A DNA stretch of 59,244 bases from an uncultured Bacteroides sp. (GCA_944321495.1 CALULP010000019.1:1-59244); one strand, 5' to 3'; positions 43,536-51,993 are shown, counted from the first letter of the stretch. Notes: generated by a model from the letters alone, not told the origin. Translations and numbers: made by a program.

Positions 43536-45692
43536 ATGGCCAAAAAGAAAGAAAAACGGGAGAAGAAAGCAGGCAAGCGCATGAAGAAGAAAGAGCTTGC
43601 CAAGATGCTGCTGGACTTTTTCCACGTCAGGCAGAACGAAACGGTATCGCTGAAATACATCTTCGAGCAACTGAAACTGACCACGCACCCGCTGAAAATG
43701 CTGTGCATGGACATCCTGGACGAGCTGAAGGTGGAGGACTACATCTGCGAGACCGACAACCACAGATACCGCCTCAACAGCCACGGCGTGGAGATGACGG
43801 GCACCTTCCAGCGCAAGAGCAACGGGAAGAACTCGTTCATCCCCGACGAGGGGGGCGACCCCATCTTCATTGCCGAACGCAACTCGGCACACGCCATGGC
43901 GGGCGACCGCGTGAAGATAGCCTTCTATGCCAAACGCCACGGGCGCAGCGCCGAAGGCGAAGTCATCGAAATACTGAAACGTGCCAACGACACCTTCGTG
44001 GGCACCCTGGAAGTGACCAAAGGCTATGCCTTCCTGGTAACGGAGAACCGCACGCTCGCCAACGACATCTTTATCCCCAAGGACAAGCTGAAGGGCGGCA
44101 AGACGGGCGACAAAGCCATCGTGAAAGTGATGGAATGGCCGGACAAGGCAAAGAACCCCATCGGGCAGGTGATAGACATCCTGGGACGGGCAGGCGAAAA
44201 CAACACCGAGATGCACGCCATCCTTGCCGAGTACGGACTGCCCTACACCTACCCGAAGGAGGTGGAAGCCGCCGCCGACAGGATTCCCGCCGAAATCCCC
44301 GCCGACGAAATTGCCCGCCGCGAGGACTTCCGGAACGTAACCACCTTTACCATCGACCCCAAGGATGCCAAGGACTTCGACGACGCCCTATCCATCCGCC
44401 GCCTGCCCGACGGCCTGTGGGAAGTAGGCGTGCACATTGCCGACGTGACCTACTACGTCAAGGAGGGCAGCCTCATCGACAAGGAGGCCGAGAAGCGCGC
44501 CACCTCCGTCTACCTGGTGGACCGCACCATCCCCATGCTGCCCGAACGCCTGTGCAACTTCCTCTGCTCGCTGCGCCCCGACGAGGAAAAGCTGGCCTAC
44601 AGCGTCATCTTCCGCATGAACGACCGGGCGGAAGTGCTGGACTCGCGCGCCGTGCACACCCTCATCAAGAGCGACCGCCGCTTCACCTACGAGGAGGCAC
44701 AGCAGGTCATCGAGACCGGGCAGGGCGACTTCAGGGACGAACTGCTGCAGCTGGACAAGCTGGCCAAGATATTGCGCGAAAAGCGCTTCCAGGACGGAGC
44801 CATCAACTTCGACCGCTACGAAGTGAAGTTCGAGATAGACGACAAGGGCAAGCCCGTCAGCGTGTACTTCAAGGTAGCCAAGGACGCCAACAAGCTGGTG
44901 GAGGAGTTCATGCTGCTGGCCAACCGCACCGTGGCCGAGAAGATAGGGCACGTGACCGGCGGACGGAAAGCCAAGGTGTTCCCCTACCGCATACACGACC
45001 TGCCCGACCCCGAGAAGCTGGACAACCTGGCACAGTTCATCGCCCGCTTCGGCTACAAGCTGAATACTTCGGGCACCAAGGCCGACGTGTCCAAGTCCAT
45101 CAACCGGCTGCTGGACGACGTGCAGGGCCGCAAGGAGGAGAACCTCATCGAGACCGTGTCCATCCGCGCCATGCAGAAGGCACGCTACTCCACGCACAAC
45201 ATCGGGCACTACGGCCTGGCCTTCGACTACTACACGCACTTCACGTCGCCCATCCGCCGCTATCCCGACATGATGGTGCACCGCCTGCTCACCCGCTACC
45301 TGGACGAGCACAAGCGCTCCGTCAGCGAGAACAAGTACGAGGCCCTGTGCGAGCACAGCAGCGCCATGGAGCAGCTGGCCGCCAGCGCCGAGCGGGCTTC
45401 CATCAAGTACAAGCAGGTGGAATTCATGCAGGAGCACGTGGGGCAGACGTATGACGGGGTTATCTCGGGCGTCACCGAGTGGGGCCTGTACGTGGAACTG
45501 AACGAGAACAAGTGCGAGGGCATGATTCCCATCCGCGACCTGGACGATGACTACTACGAGTTCGACGAGAAGAACTACTGCCTGCGCGGACGGCGCAAGA
45601 AGCGCGTGTACAGCCTGGGCGACGCCATCACCATACAGGTGGCACGCGCCAACCTGGAGAAAAAACAGCTGGATTTCACGCTGGCGGAATAA
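43536..45692 (+). CDS. rnr: Ribonuclease R
   Basis: The 718-residue exoribonuclease has a basic start, a winged-helix-like part and cold-shock domains (about 60-230). The RNB domain has the metal site FTIDPKDAKDFDDALSI with its aspartates, and VGVHIADVTYYV. The late RNB segment TSPIRRYPDMMVHR is present. A S1 domain lies at about 635-718 (YDGVISGVTEWGLYVEL). It degrades structured RNA from the 3' end. Other long frames over this gene are shadows. The upstream gap contains a dispersed repeat that may be in its leader. Confidence 0.95.
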   Translation: MAKKKEKREKKAGKRMKKKELAKMLLDFFHVRQNETVSLKYIFEQLKLTTHPLKMLCMDILDELKVEDYICETDNHRYRLNSHGVEMTGTFQRKSNGKNSFIPDEGGDPIFIAERNSAHAMAGDRVKIAFYAKRHGRSAEGEVIEILKRANDTFVGTLEVTKGYAFLVTENRTLANDIFIPKDKLKGGKTGDKAIVKVMEWPDKAKNPIGQVIDILGRAGENNTEMHAILAEYGLPYTYPKEVEAAADRIPAEIPADEIARREDFRNVTTFTIDPKDAKDFDDALSIRRLPDGLWEVGVHIADVTYYVKEGSLIDKEAEKRATSVYLVDRTIPMLPERLCNFLCSLRPDEEKLAYSVIFRMNDRAEVLDSRAVHTLIKSDRRFTYEEAQQVIETGQGDFRDELLQLDKLAKILREKRFQDGAINFDRYEVKFEIDDKGKPVSVYFKVAKDANKLVEEFMLLANRTVAEKIGHVTGGRKAKVFPYRIHDLPDPEKLDNLAQFIARFGYKLNTSGTKADVSKSINRLLDDVQGRKEENLIETVSIRAMQKARYSTHNIGHYGLAFDYYTHFTSPIRRYPDMMVHRLLTRYLDEHKRSVSENKYEALCEHSSAMEQLAASAERASIKYKQVEFMQEHVGQTYDGVISGVTEWGLYVELNENKCEGMIPIRDLDDDYYEFDEKNYCLRGRRKKRVYSLGDAITIQVARANLEKKQLDFTLAE

Positions 45693-45718
45693 TCCCGTAC
45701 AAAAACAGGCGGAACATG

Positions 45719-45749
45719 TTGTCCGTCCGGCAAACTATCCTTATCTTTG
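45719..45749 (+). promoter_or_regulatory. Promoter of the beta-propeller lipoprotein gene
   Basis: TTG (45719-45721), 20 bases, then TATCTTTG (45742-45749). The ATG at 45826 lies 76 bases downstream. Confidence 0.6.
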
Positions 45750-45825
45750 CCCGGCAAGAAGGGGCATCAACCCTTTGATAGTGAAACACTACGACCGACA
45801 GGACTATTAACTACAATGCTACAAT

Positions 45826-46851
45826 ATGAAAAGACATCTACTTAAAAAAGGAATCATGGTGCTCTTCGTGGCTTCGCTCACCGCATGCGGCTCCAGCAAA
45901 TACCTCGACATGTATGCGCCAGAAGAAAGCGGGCTGAACGTCATGAAAATCACCGACGAGTCGTCCAACTCAGTAATTGGCAACAGCAGAAGCACTTTTG
46001 TGGGAAGAAATGACTTTGCCTACACCACCATCGGCGGCTGCAAGAACAGCAAGACCTACTGGAATACGGACCGCCTGCTCGCCATCTCGCCGGACGGCAC
46101 GGAACTGGGCTACGTGAGCAACATCAACAAGCAGTGGAACGTCATGATACGCAGCACGAACACGCAGGCCACTTCCACCCAGCGTACATTCAGGGACATC
46201 ACCGACTTCTCGTGGGGCGGAAACGGCTACCTGTACTTCTCGGACCGCTCGGACATCCAAAAGGTGCAGGTGTGCGCCACCAACGCCCACGCAGGCAGCA
46301 TCATGCGCCAGCTCACCAACAACAGCATTGACAAGAACCCCGTGGTAACCACCGACGGCAAGCTGCTGTTCTTCACCCGCATCGACCGGTCGGGGCCGTT
46401 CATCTGGTCGCTCAACCTGGAAGATGGCGCGCTGACATCCTGTGCACGCGGTTACAACCCCACGCTGGTAGGCGACCGCACAGATTCGTTCATCTGCGTG
46501 CGCAACTCCACAGCAGGCATCAGTGAAATCTGGCTGGTGAACTACATCGAGGGGACGGAAACGCTCATCCTTTCGGACAAGAACCGTGGTTTCACTAACC
46601 CGGTGCTCTCGCCCGACGGGCAATGGATTCTGTGCCAAGGCAACAGCAAATCGTCCATCAGCAAGAAAAACAACCTGGATATCTTTGCCGTGAAGATTGA
46701 CGGGACGGGATTCGTGCAGCTGACCTACCACCCGGCAGACGACTGTTGCCCGGTGTGGTCGAAAGACGGGAAGTACATCTACTTCCTCTCCACCCGTGCC
46801 AACAAGGATGACTACTTCAACATCTGGCGCATACGCTTCGATGTGATGTGA
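45826..46851 (+). CDS. WD40-like (PD40/TolB-type) beta-propeller lipoprotein
   Basis: The 341-residue protein has a lipoprotein signal (ASLTACGSS, cysteine near residue 21). Repeated blades show the PD40 pattern: AISPDGTELGYVSN, VTTDGKLLFFTR, LSPDGQWILCQ and WSKDGKYIYFLST. The fold matches the propeller part of TolB and of DPP-IV-type proteins, without a peptidase domain. Probably membrane-anchored in the periplasm; role unknown. Transcription ends at a strong two-way terminator. Confidence 0.8.
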   Translation: MKRHLLKKGIMVLFVASLTACGSSKYLDMYAPEESGLNVMKITDESSNSVIGNSRSTFVGRNDFAYTTIGGCKNSKTYWNTDRLLAISPDGTELGYVSNINKQWNVMIRSTNTQATSTQRTFRDITDFSWGGNGYLYFSDRSDIQKVQVCATNAHAGSIMRQLTNNSIDKNPVVTTDGKLLFFTRIDRSGPFIWSLNLEDGALTSCARGYNPTLVGDRTDSFICVRNSTAGISEIWLVNYIEGTETLILSDKNRGFTNPVLSPDGQWILCQGNSKSSISKKNNLDIFAVKIDGTGFVQLTYHPADDCCPVWSKDGKYIYFLSTRANKDDYFNIWRIRFDVM

Positions 46852-46880
46852 TGTAGGAATCCCCCATATATACTTCGTTA

Positions 46881-46925
46881 ACCGACAAAGGTGTGTGTCT
46901 TATTTCGACACACACCTTTGTCGGT
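46881..46925. terminator. Bidirectional rho-independent terminator
   Basis: A perfect 19-bp stem (46881-46899 with 46907-46925) with a 7-base loop sits between two convergent genes. It can end transcription from both sides. Confidence 0.85.
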
Positions 46926-46930
46926 CTTGT

Positions 46931-47137
46931 TTAGTCCTCGCGGTACTCCAGTATATCCCCCGGTTGGCAGTCCAGCTCCTTGCAGATGGCTTCCAGCGTA
47001 GAGAAGCGCACGGCCTTAGCCTTGCCCGTCTTCAATACAGAGAGGTTGGCAGGGGTAATGTCTATTTTCTCCGCCAGCTCGCTGAGCGAAACTTTGCGGC
47101 GGGCCATCATGATGTCGAGGTTTACGATGATTGCCAT
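46931..47137 (-). CDS. XRE-family small transcriptional regulator
   Basis: The start at 47137 gives 68 residues made almost wholly of a Cro/C1-type HTH: SLSELAEKIDITPANLSVLKTG, then FSTLEAICKELDCQPGDILEY. This size and the QPGDILEY end match the YozG-like regulators that often accompany DUF2975 membrane proteins. Its ATG overlaps the stop of the preceding gene (TAATG), so it is translated with the operon. It probably controls the operon promoter about 4.7 kb upstream, where operator-like repeats are seen; this is inference. Confidence 0.88.
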   Translation of the reverse strand: MAIIVNLDIMMARRKVSLSELAEKIDITPANLSVLKTGKAKAVRFSTLEAICKELDCQPGDILEYRED

Positions 47138-47406
47138 TATTCCTCCCCTCCTTTCTGCGCAGCAGCGCTTTTTCCCTCCAACGCCTGCCACCACGTGGTC
47201 TTGCGCTTCGACCACCGGTACCACACATACAGGCTGCCATAGAGCCACGCCAGGAACAGCCAGAAGGCCACACCTTTCAACTCTCCACCCAGCAGGGGAT
47301 GGCAGATGCCCAGCAGGAACACCACTTCGGACACGCACATGGCGAGCAAGAAGGTGCCTATCAGGCAAAGGGACGCTTTCAATTTATGTTTTGTATCTTG
47401 CTTCAT
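47137..47406 (-). CDS. Small two-helix membrane protein (paralogue of the gene at 49127)
   Basis: The 89-residue protein has two membrane helices and then the motif YRWSKRKTTWWQALEGK. The 92-residue protein encoded at 49127-49405 has the corresponding YRWMKRYTTWWGELTEK, so the two are paralogues. Each lies beside a DUF2975 gene. I do not know the family. Its stop overlaps the regulator start. Confidence 0.7.
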   Translation of the reverse strand: MKQDTKHKLKASLCLIGTFLLAMCVSEVVFLLGICHPLLGGELKGVAFWLFLAWLYGSLYVWYRWSKRKTTWWQALEGKSAAAQKGGEE

Positions 47407-47424
47407 AATCCAGTCCTTTCAAGG

Positions 47425-48030
47425 TTAAATGGTTAAGTCTTGCTCCTCCTTCAGCTTCACGCCGATGGCGAAGATTTCCGTAAAGAGGGCCAGGAGCAGG
47501 TAGGGCAGCCAGGTGTACTCCAACCCGCCATACGCCACCTCGTAGCCAGGGATGGCGACGTGGGCCGTGACGTTGAGGTAGGAGGCGTAGCTCATCAGCT
47601 CGAACAGCACGCCCAACAGCAGGGTGCTGTAGACGAAGATGCGCATGCGCCGCACGTTCTTCCGCGTGAAGACGCTGCCCCGAAGCACGGCTATGACCAA
47701 GCGGATGAGGCAATAGATGCCATAGAGTACAAACAGCGCCAGGGGGAAGGCAACGATGTTGAGGACAACCTGCGGCACGGATTTCTGGATGCGCCCGTAT
47801 CCCTCGATGCGCGTGGCCCAGTAGGGCGCCTTTACGCCGTTGGTCACGCCCTGCAAGGTGTCGGGTACCAACGCGTCGGTGGGGCGCACGGCCAGGTCGA
47901 AGTGCGCGTTGTATTCCGTACTGTCGCCCGCAGCGTGCAAACCGTCTGTGAAGCCGCTGAACATACCTACTAAGTCCTGCACCACGAAGGCCACGATGAC
48001 CAGCAGTGCCAATAGCTTAATCTTTCTCAT
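47425..48030 (-). CDS. DUF2975 membrane protein (paralogue D)
   Basis: The 201-residue protein has an N-terminal helix, an outside loop with polar residues, and three further helices. It has GSVFTRKNVRRMRIF between helices 2 and 3, and ends GVKLKEEQDLTI. The KEEQ-(D/E)-LT end is shared by all four DUF2975 proteins of this operon. The family is of unknown function and often paired with a YozG-like regulator. Confidence 0.82.
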   Translation of the reverse strand: MRKIKLLALLVIVAFVVQDLVGMFSGFTDGLHAAGDSTEYNAHFDLAVRPTDALVPDTLQGVTNGVKAPYWATRIEGYGRIQKSVPQVVLNIVAFPLALFVLYGIYCLIRLVIAVLRGSVFTRKNVRRMRIFVYSTLLLGVLFELMSYASYLNVTAHVAIPGYEVAYGGLEYTWLPYLLLALFTEIFAIGVKLKEEQDLTI

Positions 48031-48114
48031 ATCTGTCTTTTCTTTATCTTATTCCGATTCTTTTCTTTTATAGCGGGGTATCATATAATGCCTTGTGGGG
48101 GGCGCCACATTGCT

Positions 48115-48576
48115 CTACACCGTCAGTTCCTGCTCCTCCTTCATGCGGATGCCGATGTTGAACAGGCTGGCGATGAAAAGCAACAACAGACCTAGGATAA
48201 GGTAGGTCATGTCGCTCGTCTGGCTGGGTACGTCCTCATACACCAGGTTCGTGATGGCATTCTGCGCCACGCCGCCCAAGGTGGCCGCGCTGCCTATGAG
48301 GGTGATGAGCTGCGCATTCCGGCGGGTGAACACGCGGCGGTGCTTCACCTCGCGCATGATGAGGAAGGTGAGCCAGGCACAGATGGCGCATACCGCCAGG
48401 TTGACGCCGCGCGTCACCAGCACCCAGCCGTCCGTCAGCTCGCCCGCGTTCCAGTCCATCACCGCCAGCAGCAGGCGCAAGGCCTCGGCCAGCGTGCCCG
48501 CGCCGCAAGTCACAGCCAGGCAGGTCATGACAAACTCCCGTTCCCGTTTCTCGTCTTTTTCCGTCAATGCTTTCAT
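48115..48576 (-). CDS. DUF2975 membrane protein (paralogue C)
   Basis: The 153-residue protein has four predicted helices, the motif HRRVFTRRNAQLITL and the end RMKEEQELTV. It is more compact than paralogues A and D and lacks the long outside loop. A 22-bp repeat array lies just upstream, between it and paralogue B. Confidence 0.82.
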   Translation of the reverse strand: MKALTEKDEKREREFVMTCLAVTCGAGTLAEALRLLLAVMDWNAGELTDGWVLVTRGVNLAVCAICAWLTFLIMREVKHRRVFTRRNAQLITLIGSAATLGGVAQNAITNLVYEDVPSQTSDMTYLILGLLLLFIASLFNIGIRMKEEQELTV

Positions 48577-48599
48577 AACTTATTGATTTACAATTTATA

Positions 48600-48665
48600 G
48601 TTAACTTATACTCTTAACTCAGTTAACTTATACTTTTAACTTGGTTGACTTATACTCTTAACTTC
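48600..48665 (-). repeat. Tandem array, three units of 22 bp, within the DUF2975 operon
   Basis: Units are 48600-48621, 48622-48643 and 48644-48665, each starting GTTAACTTATACT or one base different. The array begins 10 bases beyond the stop of paralogue B. On the transcribed strand each unit carries TAA and TGA-type stops. Its sequence is unlike the other 22-bp families, but its period is the same. Confidence 0.88.
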
Positions 48666-48674
48666 GCTGCCCCT

Positions 48675-49130
48675 TCATATCGTCAGGTCCTGTTCCTCCT
48701 TCATGCTCACGCCGGCCTTGAACACGCAGCCCACCAGCACGAAGAAGGTGCCCAGCAGCAGAAAAAGGTTGCGCATGAAACCGGCGGCAGTTTCTACCGG
48801 AGAGACGGCCTCCCAGATGGCGAGAAAGAAGCCGTACACCATCACTGCCAGACCGATGAGCTGCACCGAGCGGGCATTCTCGCGCACGAAGACTTGCTTG
48901 CGCCACATATTGCGGAGTATCCCGAAGATGAGGGCGGCGCAGAATATCATGAGCAACAAGCCTACGCTCTGCGGCACCATCTGCCAGACGAAGGTGTCCG
49001 TGCCGTCCTTGCCAAGGTCGTAGCACAGCGTTATGTTCTGAAAGGTGCTGCTTAGGAAGATGTAGGCGCAGAACCCGCTCAGTAGGATTATCAAGTTCTT
49101 CTCTCTTTTCTGTGTAGTCTTTCCGTTCAT
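48675..49130 (-). CDS. DUF2975 membrane protein (paralogue B)
   Basis: The 151-residue protein has four predicted helices, the motif QVFVRENARSVQLIG and the end SMKEEQDLTI. The start overlaps the stop of the small membrane protein gene by four bases, so these two are coupled. Unknown function. Confidence 0.82.
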   Translation of the reverse strand: MNGKTTQKREKNLIILLSGFCAYIFLSSTFQNITLCYDLGKDGTDTFVWQMVPQSVGLLLMIFCAALIFGILRNMWRKQVFVRENARSVQLIGLAVMVYGFFLAIWEAVSPVETAAGFMRNLFLLLGTFFVLVGCVFKAGVSMKEEQDLTI

Positions 49131-49405
49131 TGTTGTACCTCCTTATCTGTCTTTTCAGTTAGTTCTCCCCACCACGTCGTGTAGCGCTTCATCCATCGGT
49201 AAGTCATGTATTGCCAGAAGTACAGCCACACCATCGCGCCATAGATGCGCACCCACTTCCACTCCGGCCCCCGCAGGTCCAGCACGCCGAGGGTTAAGAA
49301 GAAGAATACGGCGGTGGAAAGCATCAGCACCAGCATCAGGCCGAGGATGAAACACAGGGCCGCTGTCCATTTGTTCTTGGTATGTAGGATGTTGTTCATA
49401 ATCAT
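49127..49405 (-). CDS. Small two-helix membrane protein (paralogue of the gene at 47137)
   Basis: The 92-residue protein has a basic start, two membrane helices (about residues 14-40 and 52-70) and the motif YRWMKRYTTWWGELTEK. It is coupled by a four-base overlap to DUF2975 paralogue B. The pairing of this small protein with DUF2975 occurs twice in the operon. Confidence 0.72.
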   Translation of the reverse strand: MIMNNILHTKNKWTAALCFILGLMLVLMLSTAVFFFLTLGVLDLRGPEWKWVRIYGAMVWLYFWQYMTYRWMKRYTTWWGELTEKTDKEVQQ

Positions 49406-49419
49406 TGTGAGTTTACGAG

Positions 49420-49527
49420 TTTACAAGGGGACAAGTTAACGAGGGGACAAGGGGATGAGGTTCTGCCATAGGGCAGGAAGACATAAAGTAGTGTCCTTGC
49501 AGCCTCGTTACCTTGTAATCTTGTCAC
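49420..49527. repeat. Gene-less inverted-repeat element inside the DUF2975 operon
   Basis: Bases 49420-49444 and 49503-49527 are inverted copies matching at 19 of 25 positions, built from ACAAG and TAACGAGG units. It belongs with the elements at 26885 and 29282. It fills the gap between paralogue A and the small membrane protein gene. Confidence 0.72.
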
Positions 49528-49535
49528 CTATTTAC

Positions 49536-50231
49536 CTATATTGTTAAATCCTGCTCCTCCTTCATGCGCAGCCCTATGGCAAAGACTTCTGCCACGATGA
49601 GCGAGCACAGCCCCAGGAGCAGCACGGATAGGGACACGCTGCCGGCGAGGGTCAGCTCGTAGCCGGGAAGGGCGAATACCTGCCGCAGGGCATGCATCGT
49701 GAGGTACTCCAGCAACCAGGTCAACGCGCAGCTGGCCAACAGCAGCACACCCATGCGGCGCAGGCGGCGCACATTGTGCCAGGTAAAGATGTCCGAGCGG
49801 TTGACGGCTACCACCCACCGGATGAACAGCACGATGGCCCAGATGCTTGCCGCCAGTTTCAGCAACCCCAGCAGCAGGCCTGCCGTCTGCATGGCGGAGT
49901 CCTCTTCGCGGGGCACGCTTACCATCAGTTCGGCATACATGGCGGGCACGTACTGGCCGGTCTTGGCATTGTACACCGAGTCGGCCAGCCAATGCTCCAT
50001 GTCGAAGGTGCGGGGGTGCAGGTGCACGTGCTCCATGTACTGCAGCTGGCCTATCACCTCCATCTCCGGGGTCGGGGGCGCCTGCGGGTCTTCTGCCTGT
50101 TGCTTGGCGTATTCCCACCCGGCCTTGAAGCCTGTGGTGGCGCTTACTGCCATATAATATCCCATCTCCAGCACCGACCAGCCCATCAGGAGCAGGACGA
50201 TGATGCACAGGATGTTCAGTCTTCTCTTCAT
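49536..50231 (-). CDS. DUF2975 membrane protein (paralogue A)
   Basis: At 231 residues this is the longest of the four paralogues. After the first helix an outside loop of about 70 residues (AEDPQAPPTPEMEVIG to MVSVPREED) precedes three further helices. It has SDIFTWHNVRRLRRMG and ends RMKEEQDLTI. It is the first DUF2975 gene of the operon, following the CPBP protease gene. Confidence 0.82.
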   Translation of the reverse strand: MKRRLNILCIIVLLLMGWSVLEMGYYMAVSATTGFKAGWEYAKQQAEDPQAPPTPEMEVIGQLQYMEHVHLHPRTFDMEHWLADSVYNAKTGQYVPAMYAELMVSVPREEDSAMQTAGLLLGLLKLAASIWAIVLFIRWVVAVNRSDIFTWHNVRRLRRMGVLLLASCALTWLLEYLTMHALRQVFALPGYELTLAGSVSLSVLLLGLCSLIVAEVFAIGLRMKEEQDLTI

Positions 50232-50268
50232 AATGTTGTACTATTAGGGGTTATGGGTTTACGGATGT

Positions 50269-51042
50269 TCAGGGCTTCGCGGCAGCTACGGGGTTACGGC
50301 GCAGGCGCATCACAGCCACCAAGAAGAGGCAGGCGGCCACGGCCAGACCAATCAGATAGGCGGGCTGCCCCATCACCTCGGCCAGGCTGTCGGCCTCGGG
50401 GAAGGTGAGGGCGGACCACACCGAGAAGCTGTTGTTCAGCACATGCACCACCATGCAGGGGATAAGGCTGCGCGTGCGCCAGTACAGCCACCCCAGCAGG
50501 ATGCCCGCCACGCTGGCGAAGACTACCTGCACCGGGTTCATGTGGATGATGCCGAAGATGAGCCCCGACACCACTATCGCCACCCAGGGCCGGCGGCACG
50601 TGCGCAGCAGCACCCGCAGGACGCCGCCGCGGAAGAACAACTCCTCGACCACCGGCCCCGCGAGGACCACGAGCAGGATGCCCGCCCATGAGGACTGCAT
50701 GTAGTCGAACGACGCCTCCATCCAGTCCGGCAGGAAGCTGAGGGCCGAGGTCAGGCCATCCAGCAGCAGGATGGCGCCCGCACTAAGTACCACCGTCCAG
50801 CCCAAGGACACGGGCGAGTAGAGGCGGCTGTCGCCCGCAAGGTACCCGGCCTTCCACAGGTAGGCCACGGTGAACAGCAAGGTCAGTGCCAGGCCGGGGA
50901 CGATGCTCTGCTGGGTTACCAGGTTGGCATCCAGCGTGTCGGTGGCGGCATACTGCACGGCCATCACGAAGGGCAGCGCGGCCAGTGTGCCAAGGAACTG
51001 CAGGGCGATGTACACCAGGATGAGTTTCAGTACCGTTTTCAT
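50269..51042 (-). CDS. CPBP family intramembrane glutamic endopeptidase
   Basis: The 257-residue protein has about seven membrane helices. All CPBP (Abi/Rce1-like) motifs are present: EELFFRG (EExxxR), FGIIHMNP (FxxxH), and HVLNNSF (HxxxN). These residues form the active site of CAAX-type proteases; in bacteria the family includes proteins that give immunity to bacteriocins or process peptides. In this operon a link to peptide processing or immunity is possible but unproven. Confidence 0.9.
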   Translation of the reverse strand: MKTVLKLILVYIALQFLGTLAALPFVMAVQYAATDTLDANLVTQQSIVPGLALTLLFTVAYLWKAGYLAGDSRLYSPVSLGWTVVLSAGAILLLDGLTSALSFLPDWMEASFDYMQSSWAGILLVVLAGPVVEELFFRGGVLRVLLRTCRRPWVAIVVSGLIFGIIHMNPVQVVFASVAGILLGWLYWRTRSLIPCMVVHVLNNSFSVWSALTFPEADSLAEVMGQPAYLIGLAVAACLFLVAVMRLRRNPVAAAKP

Positions 51043-51064
51043 AGCGTTGCGGTCGTTAGCAGGG

Positions 51065-51547
51065 TCAGCGTATGGCGAAAAGGTTGGCGGTACTCATCAC
51101 GGCATGTTCGGTCTGCAGCTGCCAGCCGTTCTGCTGGTGGTCCCAGGCATAGGCCTGGTAGTTCACGCCGGCCGGGGTGAGGTCATACTCTGCCCGCTGG
51201 CGCGCGTCGGTATAGGCACCGGCCTCGTCGTTCCACAAGGCGTATTCCAGCGCCACGCCCTCGGCATCGTAGGCATACGTCAGGCAGTAGTAGGGCTGGT
51301 AGGCCTGCTTCACGTCGTTCCACTTGTAGGCTTCCTTGCGTACCACGCGCCCGGCCTCGTCGTAGGCGTAGGCATATTTCAGGTGGTGTTCCAGGTACTT
51401 GCCGTCGGCTTTGTACACGACCTTTTCGGTCACTTGGTTGCGTTCGTCCACTGCATAGTTGTAGGCAAACTTGTCGTTCAGTTCGTTGGCTACCGAGGTT
51501 GCGAGGCTTGTTGCTGCGAAGATGGCTGTCATTACTAAAGTTTTCAT
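51065..51547 (-). CDS. DUF3836 exported protein
   Basis: The 160-residue protein has a signal peptide (cleavage near SVAN, residue 20). The rest is repeated strands of the YAYDEAGRVVRKEAYKW and YAYDAEGVALEYALW type, matching DUF3836, a secreted repeat family common in Bacteroides. Function unknown. It lies between the CPBP gene and the small first gene of the operon. Confidence 0.82.
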   Translation of the reverse strand: MKTLVMTAIFAATSLATSVANELNDKFAYNYAVDERNQVTEKVVYKADGKYLEHHLKYAYAYDEAGRVVRKEAYKWNDVKQAYQPYYCLTYAYDAEGVALEYALWNDEAGAYTDARQRAEYDLTPAGVNYQAYAWDHQQNGWQLQTEHAVMSTANLFAIR

Positions 51548-51622
51548 ATTATTCTTTGCATTAAGGGTGATTACTATGATTGTTGTTTTTGGTTTTGTTC
51601 GTTGTATTTGCCCGGGGGATGT

Positions 51623-51787
51623 TTATCGGGTTTCCTCCAGGGCGTCGGCTATGGCGTGCTTCACGTCCACATACACATGGTCTATCAGGCAGTAGAGGGC
51701 CACGCCCATCAGGAAGTAAACGATGCCCTTGCCCACCTTGGTCCAGGCGTTTCCCGTTGTCGATTTCGTTGTTGCTTTCATATTCAT
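51623..51787 (-). CDS. 54-residue single-helix membrane protein, first gene of the DUF2975 operon
   Basis: The minus-strand frame from 51787 (or the internal ATG at 51781) encodes 54 residues: a polar start (MNMKATTKSTTG), one hydrophobic helix (about residues 21-38, GIVYFLMGVALYCLIDHVY) and a charged end (ADALEETR). Codon use fits the operon genes, and two overlapping longer frames do not. It lies directly downstream of the operator-like repeats. I do not recognise a family. It is short enough to be missed by gene callers. Confidence 0.6.
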   Translation of the reverse strand: MNMKATTKSTTGNAWTKVGKGIVYFLMGVALYCLIDHVYVDVKHAIADALEETR

Positions 51788-51814
51788 TACGGTTTAAAAG
51801 TGATACATTCTGTT

Positions 51815-51932
51815 GTTTTTCGATAATCATTTATCGTTTTTCGATATGCAAAGGAAGGAGTATTTTTTGAACTGTGCAAGAAAAACGAGAAAAATTTATC
51901 GAAAAACAATAAAAAAAGTGCGTTTTTCAATA
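51815..51932 (-). promoter_or_regulatory. Promoter and operator-like repeat cluster of the DUF2975 operon
   Basis: On the minus strand a -33 TTG (51877-51879), 20 bases, and TTCCTTTG (51849-51856) form a near-consensus promoter. The 11-base word GTTTTTCGATA occurs at 51815-51825 and 51836-51846, exactly 21 bases apart, inverted at 51897-51907, and with one mismatch at 51922-51932. The first two lie between the -7 box and the first gene, as expected for repressor sites. Confidence 0.6.
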
Positions 51933-51993
51933 AAACCGTATCCGGAAGGGGGGAAAAACGGGGGAAGAGGAGCCGGAAACCGCTCCTGCGGGC

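Noticed and set aside
43310..45454. Plus-strand frame of 714 codons over the RNase R gene
   Set aside because: It is rich in Arg, His, Pro and Gln with no motif. RNase R in the neighbouring frame has all its domains.
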